Below are positions 26,363 through 34,921 of a stretch of DNA of 54,060 nt, in pieces. A program made the translations under genes and the position numbers. The stretch comes from Gammaproteobacteria bacterium (GTDB taxonomy: Bacteria > Pseudomonadota > Gammaproteobacteria > Pseudomonadales > Pseudohongiellaceae): the NCBI GenBank assembly GCA_028825335.1, contig JAPKAI010000008.1, positions 1 through 54,060 of the forward strand, given 5' to 3'. The notes under the pieces are model-generated. The model was not told the origin of the DNA and did no database searches. It saw nothing but the letters and a program-made list of their open reading frames with translations. Position 1 is the stretch's first letter; each line of letters begins with the position of its first letter.

Positions 26363-26415
26363 GGGACAGATTTATTTCTCCAGGGCGATGTCAGAAAATA
26401 AATCTGTCCTTTTTT
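26363..26415. terminator. Bidirectional terminator formed by a REP-like element
   Basis: A perfect 14-bp stem, GGACAGATTTATTT (26364-26377) with its complement at 26396-26409, and a run of six T directly after it. It begins 11 bp after the ACHEGNY paralogue A stop and is 8 bp from the end of the convergent GlcG-like gene, so it can terminate both. The left arm and loop match the decayed copy at 25205-25244 and the arm motif matches the terminator at 12351-12383. Confidence 0.85.
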
Positions 26416-26422
26416 GAATAGT

Positions 26423-26905
26423 TTAGTTAGATGAGCTACCTATAGTCTCAGCTCCTGCCAATGACACTTCTTCATCCTGAGCAGCCCTGACTCCACTTGT
26501 TGCCACTGCACCGATTAGCTGGCCATTCCTATAAACCGGTACGCCTCCCGCAAATGTGACGCCACCTTCTACTGCCTCAATATCCCCTGCTTCAACTCTA
26601 TTTCCATATTCCGCGGAAGTGAGGCCGGTTTGTGTCACCACTAAAGCTTTGGAAGTGGCAAAAGCAAAAGTGCGCGCTCCGGCTCCATCGATACGTCGTA
26701 ACATCACTAGATTGTTATGTTGGTCGGTAATTAGAATCGTGACATTCCATCCCTTATCTCGAGCATAAGCTTCGGATGCCACCATGGCTGTCGTGGCCAG
26801 GTCATACGTCATCAGGCTAGGATCGTCTGCCCCTTGGACGAAGACAGTTGTTGATGAGCAAAGCAATAGGGCTGATAGAACATACTTGTAGAATCTACGT
26901 GTCAT
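26423..26905 (-). CDS. Exported GlcG/HbpS-family (DUF336) protein
   Basis: 160 residues with a signal peptide (KYVLSALLLCSSTTVFVQG). The domain covers the rest: TTAMVASEAYARDKGWNVTI, then VTILITDQHNNLVMLRRIDG, AFATSKALVVTQ, and EGGVTFAGGVPVYRNGQLIGAVATSG with the conserved G-G-V-P motif. Family members include GlcG of the glycolate locus and the haem-binding HbpS; many are small exported proteins near oxidases. GAGG lies eight bases before the ATG. It converges with ACHEGNY paralogue A across a terminator and lies 170 bp from an APC permease gene. Haem or small-ligand binding is likely, enzymatic activity less so. Confidence 0.83.
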   Translation of the reverse strand: MTRRFYKYVLSALLLCSSTTVFVQGADDPSLMTYDLATTAMVASEAYARDKGWNVTILITDQHNNLVMLRRIDGAGARTFAFATSKALVVTQTGLTSAEYGNRVEAGDIEAVEGGVTFAGGVPVYRNGQLIGAVATSGVRAAQDEEVSLAGAETIGSSSN

Positions 26906-27074
26906 TGTGGTTGCCTCGTTTTCCGATTGGGACAGATCATTTTTTCAGAAAAACTGTGCGAAGGTAAGACTCATACAAGGAGGCGAACCTATTTAGTTGG
27001 CAGCTCAGCCTTTCTACCTTTCCGCGCGAAGCTAAACAGGAAAAAGGGAGGAATGGAGATGGGGACTGACATAT

Positions 27075-28454
27075 TTAGCTATTACTCTTCGGCTCTCCTC
27101 TTTTGCGTGCAATGCCATACAGAATCCCCCCAAGGATAGTCCACGCCAAAACAATTCCCCATTCCTGCGGCCAGATCAGAGCTGCGGGGCTACCAGGCAT
27201 ATAGAGCAAACCCAGACTAATTGATAACACTAATGCCGAGGTTCCTACGAATTTTCCATAACGTACTTTATACGGTCTTTCTAACTCCGGCTCCTTCTTG
27301 CGTAATACGAGGAATGACCACGCCACCATGCCATAGGCAATTACAATGCCGAGGCCGCCCGCGTCGACAACCCAGACCAATGCTGGCCGCCCAAAGAAGG
27401 GGCCGATAACAGATAGTGCGCCAATTAGCAGGATCGCATTCTTCGGTGTGTGGTATTTCGGGTGAATCTCACCAAGAAATTTTGGTAATAAACCGCCGCG
27501 GGCCATCGCATAGATAGCGCGGCTTCCACCGAGGATAAACGCGTTCCAACTGGTAATAATACCGGCGAGACCAGCTATCAATAACACCGTGCCACCTGCT
27601 TCGCCGTAGATAGCGGTGTTGGCTGCGGCGGTCACTACCTCAGAGGAACTAATAGCGGCCTCGTCCAGAACCAGACCAACCCCCAGTACGATAAAACCAT
27701 ACCAGACGATGGCCATTGCTACGGAGATCATTAATACGGCGCCAATATCTTTGAACGGCAGATCTATTTCCTCGGCGGCCTGGGGAATGGTATCGAAGCC
27801 TACGAACATAAACGGCACCATTACCAGCACCAGCGTAATTCCGGAGACGCCATCCTTAAACAAGGGCTGCATATTGCTTATGTCGCCGGTGAACAGAGCC
27901 CCGCTGACAAACAATACTCCCACAAGCAAAATAGCCAACACGACCACGCTTTGCACCAGCGCTACCATGCGCACGCCTATCACGTTGAGAACGGTCATAG
28001 TCACGGAGCCAGCTACACCTACTAATACCCAGGACAGGTAAACATCCCAACCAGCAATTTGCCAAAGGAAAACTTTATCCAGACCCGGTATTAATGAATC
28101 CAGCACGGTTGGCAGAGCCACTGCCTCGAAAGTTACAACGGAGACGTAGCCGAGGATGATGCCCCAGGTGCAAATAAAGGAAGCGCCGGAGCCTAATGCG
28201 CGCTTACTGTAAACGTGCTCGCCGCCGGCGAAAGGCAGGGCCGAGGCAAGTTCAGCATAGGTTAAACCAATTAATAATATCGCCGCGCCGCCGATGAAAA
28301 ACGCTACAATTGCACCCAGCGTGCCTGCCGAGCTGATCCAAGTGCCCGACAGCACTACCCAGCTCCAGCCGATCATGGCACCGAAGGCCAGAGCCAATAC
28401 TTCTCGGCGGCCTAGCACTCGCAGAAATTGCGTTTTGCTTTCTTCCTTGCTCAA
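27075..28454 (-). CDS. APC-superfamily amino acid/amine permease
   Basis: 459 residues with about 12 membrane helices. The opening RREVLALAFGAMIGWSWVVL matches the substrate-binding GAMIG motif of helix 1, and ELASALPFAGGEHVYSKRAL matches helix 2-3. Later segments (MVPFMFVGFDTIPQAAEEID, IYAMARGGLLPKFLGEIHP) are typical of YfnA- and AdiC-type carriers. It imports or exchanges amino acids, amines or related cations across the inner membrane. The start is TTG at 28454, preceded by a G-rich stretch. It is on the same strand as the upstream cytochrome-like gene with 30 bp between them, so co-transcription is likely. The substrate cannot be named from the sequence. Confidence 0.9.
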   Translation of the reverse strand: MSKEESKTQFLRVLGRREVLALAFGAMIGWSWVVLSGTWISSAGTLGAIVAFFIGGAAILLIGLTYAELASALPFAGGEHVYSKRALGSGASFICTWGIILGYVSVVTFEAVALPTVLDSLIPGLDKVFLWQIAGWDVYLSWVLVGVAGSVTMTVLNVIGVRMVALVQSVVVLAILLVGVLFVSGALFTGDISNMQPLFKDGVSGITLVLVMVPFMFVGFDTIPQAAEEIDLPFKDIGAVLMISVAMAIVWYGFIVLGVGLVLDEAAISSSEVVTAAANTAIYGEAGGTVLLIAGLAGIITSWNAFILGGSRAIYAMARGGLLPKFLGEIHPKYHTPKNAILLIGALSVIGPFFGRPALVWVVDAGGLGIVIAYGMVAWSFLVLRKKEPELERPYKVRYGKFVGTSALVLSISLGLLYMPGSPAALIWPQEWGIVLAWTILGGILYGIARKRGEPKSNS

Positions 28455-28484
28455 GTCACACCCCCATCAGAATTCTGGCCCAAC

Positions 28485-28973
28485 TTAAGGCCTGTAGCGC
28501 AGATTGGTCCAGGCGGGAGCCGTCGGCCGCTGAATAGCGATAAACCCATAATCGTGATTGCTATGGCAGGTGTTGCAACCTTCGGTAAGCGAATCATAGG
28601 CCTGCATAAATAATGCGCTGTCCTTTTCATCTACTGCTGCCTCAAGATCCTCTAACGGTTTAGCGGTAAACAGGGTAAGCATCTCAACGATGGGTTCTCT
28701 CTTGTAGCGTGGACGCAGGGCTATCATGTCTGCAATTCCCTCTTTTATAGCATCCACTGCATAGGCTGCTAGCGGCCAGTTCTGCTGAGAACCAGCAAAC
28801 CATAACTTGCCATGCTGCACCTGTAGCGAGCCCATCAGATCACCCAATCCCGGCACATAGTTGTTAGGGTCCTTGGGCGGCGGCTGTGCCATCGCAGAAT
28901 TCATCTGCACTAAACTTAAGGTTAGAATTGCCAGCGTTGTAATTATTCTACTCATTCGATTCTTCCTACTCAT
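28485..28973 (-). CDS. Exported helical c-type cytochrome with C-terminal haem
   Basis: 162 residues from the ATG at 28973; an ATG six codons later is also possible, while the longer frame upstream lacks a signal context. Signal peptide: IITTLAILTLSLVQMNSAMAQ region, cleaved near AMAQ. One haem motif, CNTCH at 133-137, lies near the C-terminus after an apparently all-helical region, the arrangement of class II (cytochrome c'-like) proteins. The tail IAIQRPTAPAWTNLRY is unlike known cytochrome c' proteins. It likely carries electrons or binds a small gas ligand in the periplasm. It stands 30 bp upstream of the APC permease gene on the same strand. Confidence 0.75.
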   Translation of the reverse strand: MSRKNRMSRIITTLAILTLSLVQMNSAMAQPPPKDPNNYVPGLGDLMGSLQVQHGKLWFAGSQQNWPLAAYAVDAIKEGIADMIALRPRYKREPIVEMLTLFTAKPLEDLEAAVDEKDSALFMQAYDSLTEGCNTCHSNHDYGFIAIQRPTAPAWTNLRYRP

Positions 28974-29039
28974 ACTTCTCTCTTTTGGGGCTATCGCTAG
29001 TTTATAACAACTAGGCTCTTTAGTATTAAGCTCGAACAT

Positions 29040-29342
29040 ACCTATTGAACCAATCTACTGTACGTGTTCAAGCCTTGATTGCCTCGGCTGGAACTGTACG
29101 CTTCTGTTTTGCTGACATGGTCCTTTCCCTGTTTGAGACCGATTATGTAAGATACCACCAAAATTAAAGAGAATTTAAGAGGACGAGAGTTTTATTTTTA
29201 AGCAATTTAAATGGATAAAATCCTGGGTAAACAAAGCTGGCCGAACTACCCCCGTCTACTCGCCGAAATCTATCCCATTTTACTGCGCTACCTTGTAAGG
29301 TAGGTAATTCCTCAAATGCGCCAAAACAATAAAGAGTTCATC
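29040..29342. other. Divergent intergenic region
   Basis: About 300 bp between the minus-strand cytochrome gene and the plus-strand multidomain lipoprotein. It should carry both promoters. An AT-rich part around 29150-29230 is the most promoter-like, but no clear boxes, hairpin or gene were recognised. Confidence 0.35.
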
Positions 29343-31535
29343 ATGCACACATTCCGGACTTTATCCTTCTCGCTGGCGGCACTACTTCTTACTACCTGCG
29401 GCGACTCTGGCCCCACTAACCAGTCTGCTACTTTATCCGAGGCCTCCATAGCGCTAGCCGCTGACGCCATTAGCGTAACCGGTAATGACATCGGTGGCTC
29501 TGTCACCAGTAGCAACGGCCCCGAGGCCGGGGTCTGGGTAATCGCTGAGACTCGCGACTTGGAAACTCTTTATTCCAAAACAGTGGTCACCGATGATCAG
29601 GGGCGCTACCTGATTCCCGATCTTCCGGAGGCTAATTTTGAGTTGTGGGTACGCGGCTATGGTCTGGTAGATTCGTCGCGCAGCAACGCCAACCCCGGTC
29701 AGACGCTAGACCTCATTGCCCAGATTGCACCGAATGCCGCCGCCGCGGCTGAATACTACCCGGCGGGCTACTGGTATTCCCTGCTGGAGATTCCCGAGGA
29801 TCATGAGTTTCCAGGCACCGGACCTGATGGCAATGGTATAGGCGTGGGCGTGCTGACTCAGGATGATTACATCCGCCGCGTTACCAATGGCGGCTGTGTG
29901 GTCTGTCACCAGATGGGCAACGCCGCTACTCGCACCATCCCGGAAATGTTTTCGAATCTGGAAACGAGTTTCGATGCTTGGAATCGACGGGTGCGCTCCG
30001 GGCAGGCGGGGTCCTTCATGACTAGAACATTGGCCGGCATGGGTGATCGCCGCACGCTTGAGATGTATGCCGATTGGACTGATCGTATCGCTGCCGGTGA
30101 ATTGCCACCAGCACCAGCGCGGCCTCAGGGGCTGGAACGCAACGTGGTCATTACGCAATGGGACTGGGCTGATCCTACTGCCTATTTGCACGACCTAGTC
30201 ACCACCGATCGCCGCGATCCGACAGTGAATGCCTATGGCAAAATTTATGGAGCCTTGGAAAACAGTGCCGACTATTTACCGGTACTGGATCCGACTGCCC
30301 ATAGTACTGAGCAGGTCACGGTGTTCCCGGAAGACCCAAATTACGTCCGCGAACCACAAACCGCTATGGCGACGTCTCCCTACTGGGGCGACGAAGAGAT
30401 CTGGGATGCGGCCACTACCGTGCACAATCCGATGATGGACAGCGACGGCCGGGTCTGGATTACCTCCCGGGCTCGTGACCCGAGCAATGTGCCGGCGTTC
30501 TGCCAGGAAGGCTCTGATCACCCTTCTGCTCAGGCGTTTCCGCTGGGCCGCTCCGGTCGCCATCTTGGAGTCTATGATCCGAGCACTGACACCTACACTC
30601 CCATAAATACCTGCTTCGGCACCCACCACCTGATGTTTGCCGAAGATGCAGACAATACTCTGTGGACCAGCGGCGGTGGTACTGCGGTAGGTTGGCTCAA
30701 TACCCGCGAGTTTCTGGAAACTGGCGATGCTGTCGCCGCTCAGGGCTGGACACCCTTCGTTCTCGATACCAATGGCAACGGCCGCCGCGATGACTACGTG
30801 GAACCCGATGCAAACATAGATCCGAATCTCGACAAGCGCATTAACTCTGGCCTGTATGCCGTCGCGCCTGCACCCGATGGCTCGGTGTGGGGATCCAATC
30901 TTAGTTATCCAGGCGCTGTCGTACGCGTCGTGCCCGGGGCTGACCCCAGCAGCACGGCTTTGACCGAGTACTACGAACTGCCGCTGGATGAAGATGGCAA
31001 TGCCGTCGAAGGTTTCTCACCGAGAGGCATGGATATCGACCGTAACGGGATTGCCTGGGTGGCTCTGGCCAGCGGGCACATGGGTCGCTTTGATCGCAGC
31101 CTTTGTCGCGGGCCACTGAATGGCCCTGCAGCCACAGGTCAGCACTGCCCAGAGGGCTGGAGTTTTTTTGCTGAGCCGCTCCCCCAATTCAAGAACATTC
31201 AGCAATCGGGTAGCTCCGAGGGCAGTTATTACACCTGGGTGGATCAGTTCGATACGCTAGGCCTGGGATCCAACACCCCTATCAGCACCGGCAATCAGTC
31301 CGGTAGCCTGCTAGTGCTAGACGATGGCGAATGGGTGCGCCTGACGGTGCCTTATCCATTGGGTTTTTACACGAAGTGGCTGGACGGACGCATCGATGAT
31401 CCCGATGGCGGCTGGCAAGGAAGGGGCTTGTGGGCCACTATCTCTAGTCGCGCACCTTTTCACATGGAGTCTGGTGCCGGCACTACTAGCAAGGTCTATC
31501 ATTTTCAAATGCGACCTGACCCCTTGTCTAATTAG
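29343..31535 (+). CDS. Multidomain lipoprotein: carboxypeptidase-regulatory-like domain, c-type haem, beta-propeller
   Basis: 730 residues from the ATG at 29343, where the signal begins; an ATG nine codons earlier is possible. The lipobox LLTTC places Cys at 19. Residues about 45-120 form a carboxypeptidase-regulatory-like beta-sandwich (GGSVTSSNGPEAGVWVIAET, YLIPDLPEANFELWVRGYG). A haem motif CVVCH lies at 185-189, followed by a helical cytochrome region. From about 330 on, repeated DGRVWI, DNTLWTSGGG, DGSVWGSNL and NGIAWVAL segments indicate a Vgb/streptogramin-lyase-like propeller. It is probably anchored in a membrane on the periplasmic side or at the surface. A joined haem and propeller suggests an oxidase or dehydrogenase, but the reaction is unknown. 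Confidence 0.8.
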   Translation: MHTFRTLSFSLAALLLTTCGDSGPTNQSATLSEASIALAADAISVTGNDIGGSVTSSNGPEAGVWVIAETRDLETLYSKTVVTDDQGRYLIPDLPEANFELWVRGYGLVDSSRSNANPGQTLDLIAQIAPNAAAAAEYYPAGYWYSLLEIPEDHEFPGTGPDGNGIGVGVLTQDDYIRRVTNGGCVVCHQMGNAATRTIPEMFSNLETSFDAWNRRVRSGQAGSFMTRTLAGMGDRRTLEMYADWTDRIAAGELPPAPARPQGLERNVVITQWDWADPTAYLHDLVTTDRRDPTVNAYGKIYGALENSADYLPVLDPTAHSTEQVTVFPEDPNYVREPQTAMATSPYWGDEEIWDAATTVHNPMMDSDGRVWITSRARDPSNVPAFCQEGSDHPSAQAFPLGRSGRHLGVYDPSTDTYTPINTCFGTHHLMFAEDADNTLWTSGGGTAVGWLNTREFLETGDAVAAQGWTPFVLDTNGNGRRDDYVEPDANIDPNLDKRINSGLYAVAPAPDGSVWGSNLSYPGAVVRVVPGADPSSTALTEYYELPLDEDGNAVEGFSPRGMDIDRNGIAWVALASGHMGRFDRSLCRGPLNGPAATGQHCPEGWSFFAEPLPQFKNIQQSGSSEGSYYTWVDQFDTLGLGSNTPISTGNQSGSLLVLDDGEWVRLTVPYPLGFYTKWLDGRIDDPDGGWQGRGLWATISSRAPFHMESGAGTTSKVYHFQMRPDPLSN

Positions 31536-31681
31536 ACCAAAAAAAGATCACAGTAGTTTAGTATTAGCATAGAAAGGTCGGATAAAATGAGTTTACTTTT
31601 CGCAAAGTAAATCTACCTGCTATTGATAGCTCCCTCTAGCGCAAATGCTCACAACTAGATAATCGGAAGTGACACTTACCC

Positions 31682-32068
31682 TTGAAAGAATGTAATCAGT
31701 GCGGAAAATGTTGTACGAAGTACGGTGGCGACGGCTTATCAGTGTCGGATGAGGAAATTCAGCTGTGGGAAACCTTTAGACCCGATCTATACGAGTATGT
31801 GCAAGATGGAGGTATCTGGACGGACCCAGCCACTGGCAAGCAGTTGGAACGTTGTCCTTGGTTGAGAAAAACACCCAACCAAGAAATATATACCTGCGAT
31901 ATCTATATGGACCGCCCCGACGACTGCAAATTCTACCCGGTAACTATCACTCAGATGAGAGAAGATGAATGCGAAATGTTGGAGGTACAGGATTTGACTG
32001 ACACGAAGCGCGCGCAGGATGAACTGAATAAGATCATGGTGGATAGCCGGCCTCCCTATGAATTGTAA
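31682..32068 (+). CDS. YkgJ-type cysteine-cluster protein
   Basis: 128 residues, starting at TTG (31682) because the conserved first Cys is the fourth codon and no other start fits the frame. The motif CNQCGKCCTKYGG (Cys 4, 7, 10, 11) and later cysteines (ERCPWLR, YTCDIY, DCKFYP) match the CxxCxxCC cluster family, which is thought to bind zinc or an iron-sulfur centre. The cellular role of the family is not settled. No signal peptide, so cytoplasmic. It converges with ACHEGNY paralogue B and has no obvious operon partner. Confidence 0.8.
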   Translation: MKECNQCGKCCTKYGGDGLSVSDEEIQLWETFRPDLYEYVQDGGIWTDPATGKQLERCPWLRKTPNQEIYTCDIYMDRPDDCKFYPVTITQMREDECEMLEVQDLTDTKRAQDELNKIMVDSRPPYEL

Positions 32069-32086
32069 GAGAGAAAGCCGGTCTTA

Positions 32087-32105
32087 TTACTCCGACCCCA
32101 TTTCT
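32087..32105 (-). repeat. Dispersed 19-bp motif, copy 2
   Basis: Read on the minus strand, this is AGAAATGGGGTCGGAGTAA, matching the copy at 6122-6140 at 17 of 19 positions. It lies between the converging ends of the YkgJ-type gene and ACHEGNY paralogue B. Confidence 0.5.
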
Positions 32106-32109
32106 AAAA

Positions 32110-33090
32110 CTACTGCTGCCCCGTCTGCCCCAACGCCTCCAATCTGCGCCAGCCGCCTAATATCCCAGCCATGGAATAGTTGCCCTCATGGCAGGCATAT
32201 TCATAAATTGGATCTGCAGTTCGGCGCATAGGAAACATCACAGTCCACGGCGCTTCCCAGGTTGTGGGATCGCTAATGGTGAACTCATAACCCAAGGTAT
32301 CAGCATCAATCATCCAGAACTTTTCCATTAGATGCATGTTCGCGCTGGAGTTTCCAAAAGCTGTTTCTCTGGCGAAATTTCTGGTCTCAATGATGAGCGT
32401 ATCTCCCTCCCAATGCCCTATGGAGTCGCCCTCCCATTTGCGCGGCACTTCAAGGTGCCCGCTCGCATTCATTTTCACAGGACGGATGTTATGCACCATC
32501 TCGTTATGAATGAGAACGAAATCGTCAGTTTGAACTAGTTGTACATTGTTGTTGTAGGCGCTTGGGATCATCGGTGGTCCGGAATTAAATCCCATTATAC
32601 AACGCTCGGACAGGGGCCTGACTTCGACACCGGCAGCCTCTTGGGCAGCTTCTCTTCTTAGCTGATTTCTGTTTCGAGCGGCATCGGTTAGTGTTGGGAT
32701 ACGGCCGTGGGCTGGGTCGACTATTAGGGAAGTGCGGCCATCATCGAGAATTTCAGTGCCGCGGTCGTACCAGAATTGATTGTAGTCGCCGGTGGTAGAA
32801 GTATCGGTAAAGTTATCACGGTCTCGACGCTCGTTCTCTGCATCCTCGAAGGCTATTGCTTCCGCCTCGGTCAGCACCTCTTTGTCGGCCAAGTCTTCTG
32901 GGCGTTGAAAAGGCGTGATGGTGCGGAAGTCCCAGGTACCCTGAATATCGGGTCGCCCGTTGGCGAGTCTTGGAATTTCATCGCTTGTGGACTGTGCGCG
33001 AGTTACGGTAGGAACTAATAAGGGAACTGCGAGCACACTGAGCAGAAGCAATAGACCTGCTGTTTTAAGACGAGTATTTTGAATAGTCAT
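32110..33090 (-). CDS. Exported protein of unknown function, ACHEGNY family, paralogue B
   Basis: 326 residues; GGAGG five bases before the ATG fixes the start. The signal peptide (LKTAGLLLLLSVLAVPLLV) is cleaved near TRAQ. It shares with paralogues A and C: RPDIQGTWDF, LSERCIMGFNSGPPM, YNNNVQLVQTDD, EMVHNIRPV, WEGDSIGHWEGDTLIIET, EKFW, Y-x-F-T-I-S-D, and YEYACHEGNYSMAG. The order and spacing are the same, with differences in the N-terminal third. Function unknown; the constant Cys and His residues suggest a metal or disulfide site. It is divergent from paralogue C across a 720-bp gap, so the two may share a regulatory region. Confidence 0.75.
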   Translation of the reverse strand: MTIQNTRLKTAGLLLLLSVLAVPLLVPTVTRAQSTSDEIPRLANGRPDIQGTWDFRTITPFQRPEDLADKEVLTEAEAIAFEDAENERRDRDNFTDTSTTGDYNQFWYDRGTEILDDGRTSLIVDPAHGRIPTLTDAARNRNQLRREAAQEAAGVEVRPLSERCIMGFNSGPPMIPSAYNNNVQLVQTDDFVLIHNEMVHNIRPVKMNASGHLEVPRKWEGDSIGHWEGDTLIIETRNFARETAFGNSSANMHLMEKFWMIDADTLGYEFTISDPTTWEAPWTVMFPMRRTADPIYEYACHEGNYSMAGILGGWRRLEALGQTGQQ

Positions 33091-33813
33091 TCAAACCTCC
33101 ATTATCAACTAGCTTGTTCAGGGATTAGCCGAGCTTGTCTGATCCTCAAAACTACGCCTAGTGAGTGAACTTATCAATGATCAAAGCAGAAAAATCTAAG
33201 AAATAGGATAGCGCTGACAACTAAGCAAGTAGCACTCTGCTGAGGAATTCCGGCAGGGCACCGCCTCAATCGACGTGAGGTAAAGTTCACCCTTAATGAA
33301 GCGTCGGCGGGTAACTTTAGGATTCACGAAATTGACCTCTCTGACTGAGAGTACTGATAAGAATGAGTGCTCGAGACTAACTTTGACCGAATCCTAGAAT
33401 TGCAGGATTCAACGGCATCATTGCTGACACGAGCTTTTAGTTAAAGCTCCTGTTCTTTGAGTGTCTTGATCTTAGAATATCTAGACCGGACAATCGTTCT
33501 GAGATTACGACTATCTATAACAGAAATCAAACGCTATGGGTTGACGCTACGGGGATCTGGAGTAGTGGGGAGTGTCAATCTAGCCCTGCCAAACTGGCTG
33601 GAAGACAGCAATTCCATACGAGCTGAATTCAGGCATATTCGCCGGCTAGCACAACCGCTTTATCCCTTTCTCGAAGACAGCGCGGGCTAAAGAGGCCGGA
33701 AACGTTATTTTTGATCCATGCATCCAGCTTCTTTGCCTTGAATAAAATTGTACTGCTGCATTGATTAAGCCATTATTCATTACGCCAATTCGATTGGATT
33801 CATGGAACAACTG
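33091..33813. other. Long divergent intergenic region between ACHEGNY paralogues B and C
   Basis: About 720 bp, unusually long for this window. It contains an open frame at 33457-33690 (TTG start, 77 codons) without a recognised family, ending ALPNWLEDSNSIRAEFRHI and PLYPFLEDSAG, which reads like the tail of a globular protein rather than random sequence. It could be a gene remnant. The rest must contain promoters for both paralogues; no hairpin or repeat stands out. Confidence 0.4.
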
Positions 33814-34836
33814 ATGAAGAAACAGTGTTCGCTGCTGCTACTATTGTGGTTTTCACTACAGACTTCCCAATCGGGGCTGGCTGCTGAAGACTATGATGTT
33901 CCGCGCACTGAGTGGGGGTTACCCGATCTGCAGGGGGTTTGGAATTTCTCATCCAATGTCCCGATGCAACGCCCTGAGGAATTCGGAGAGCGCCAATTTC
34001 TCACCGATGATGAAATCAGCGCAGCACAGAGCCAACGCTTTAGTCTGGGAGCGGCAGATGCGCCGACACGGTCGGCATCCGGCGTTGAAGCTTTTTACAA
34101 TGACACCATCTGGATGGAGAAAATTCGCGGCGAAGGCAACGTGCGCACTTCGCTTATCATCTTCCCACCGAACGGTCGCATTCCTGAACTTGTCGAGGGC
34201 ATACAGAATCAACCCGGCGGAGAAATAGAGGCGGTTGGAGAACGTCCGGTGAGATTTGTCATTGGCGGCATTGGCCGAGATGGCCCGGAGGATCGCGGTC
34301 TTTCGGAGCGCTGCCTCGTGGGCTTTAACGCTGGCCCGCCGTTATCACCTAGCGTGTATAACAACAATTTGCAGATCGTACAGAACAAAGATCATGTGGT
34401 GATCCTGACCGAGATGGTGCATGACGCTCGCGTTGTTAGACTCGGAAAGGGCCCTGCTCTGGATGAGATTGTAGATCTCTGGTCAGGGGACTCACGCGGT
34501 CATTGGGACAACAATACGTTGGTAGTAGTAACGCAGAATTTTAACGGCTTAACGCAAAGCTTCGATGGCTTCGGCACTTCTGAAAACAAAGTACTCACCG
34601 AACGCTTTACGCGTATCGGGCTGCGAACCATCAACTATGAATTCACTATCGATGATCCCTCTACCTTCACTGAAAAGCTAAGCGCAACAGTTCCTCTAAC
34701 TAAGGTGGAGTCTCAGCTGTACGAGTATGCCTGCCACGAGGGGAACTACGGCATGGCGAATATGCTACGCGGCGCACGCCGAAGAGATACCAATGAGGTA
34801 TCGGATCGCGTGGCGGATTTATTTCGAGGACTGTAA
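33814..34836 (+). CDS. Exported protein of unknown function, ACHEGNY family, paralogue C
   Basis: 340 residues from the ATG at 33814 (GGAA six bases before); an ATG four codons earlier is an alternative. The signal peptide (CSLLLLLWFSLQTSQSGLAA) is followed by WGLPDLQGVWNFSSNVPMQRPEEF, strikingly like the start of paralogue B (GTWDFRTITPFQRPEDL). The family blocks follow: LSERCLVGFNAGPPLSP, YNNNLQIVQ, EMVHDARVV, GDSRGHWDNNTLVV, TERF, NYEFTIDDPSTF, LYEYACHEGNYGM. Unlike A and B it has about 25 extra residues after the last block. It is the closest relative of B. The gamma-glutamyltransferase gene follows after 85 bp on the same strand. Confidence 0.75.
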   Translation: MKKQCSLLLLLWFSLQTSQSGLAAEDYDVPRTEWGLPDLQGVWNFSSNVPMQRPEEFGERQFLTDDEISAAQSQRFSLGAADAPTRSASGVEAFYNDTIWMEKIRGEGNVRTSLIIFPPNGRIPELVEGIQNQPGGEIEAVGERPVRFVIGGIGRDGPEDRGLSERCLVGFNAGPPLSPSVYNNNLQIVQNKDHVVILTEMVHDARVVRLGKGPALDEIVDLWSGDSRGHWDNNTLVVVTQNFNGLTQSFDGFGTSENKVLTERFTRIGLRTINYEFTIDDPSTFTEKLSATVPLTKVESQLYEYACHEGNYGMANMLRGARRRDTNEVSDRVADLFRGL

Positions 34837-34921
34837 ATTCTTTGGCGCAATAGCTCAAAGCAGACCTTTACCAGAATTAGACTTATACTCAGCTGCAAAA
34901 ACTGATTTCAGGGAAAATTGT

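Noticed and set aside
33457..33690. 77-codon frame as a real gene
   Set aside because: TTG start without a Shine-Dalgarno site and no recognised family; kept only as a note on the intergenic region.
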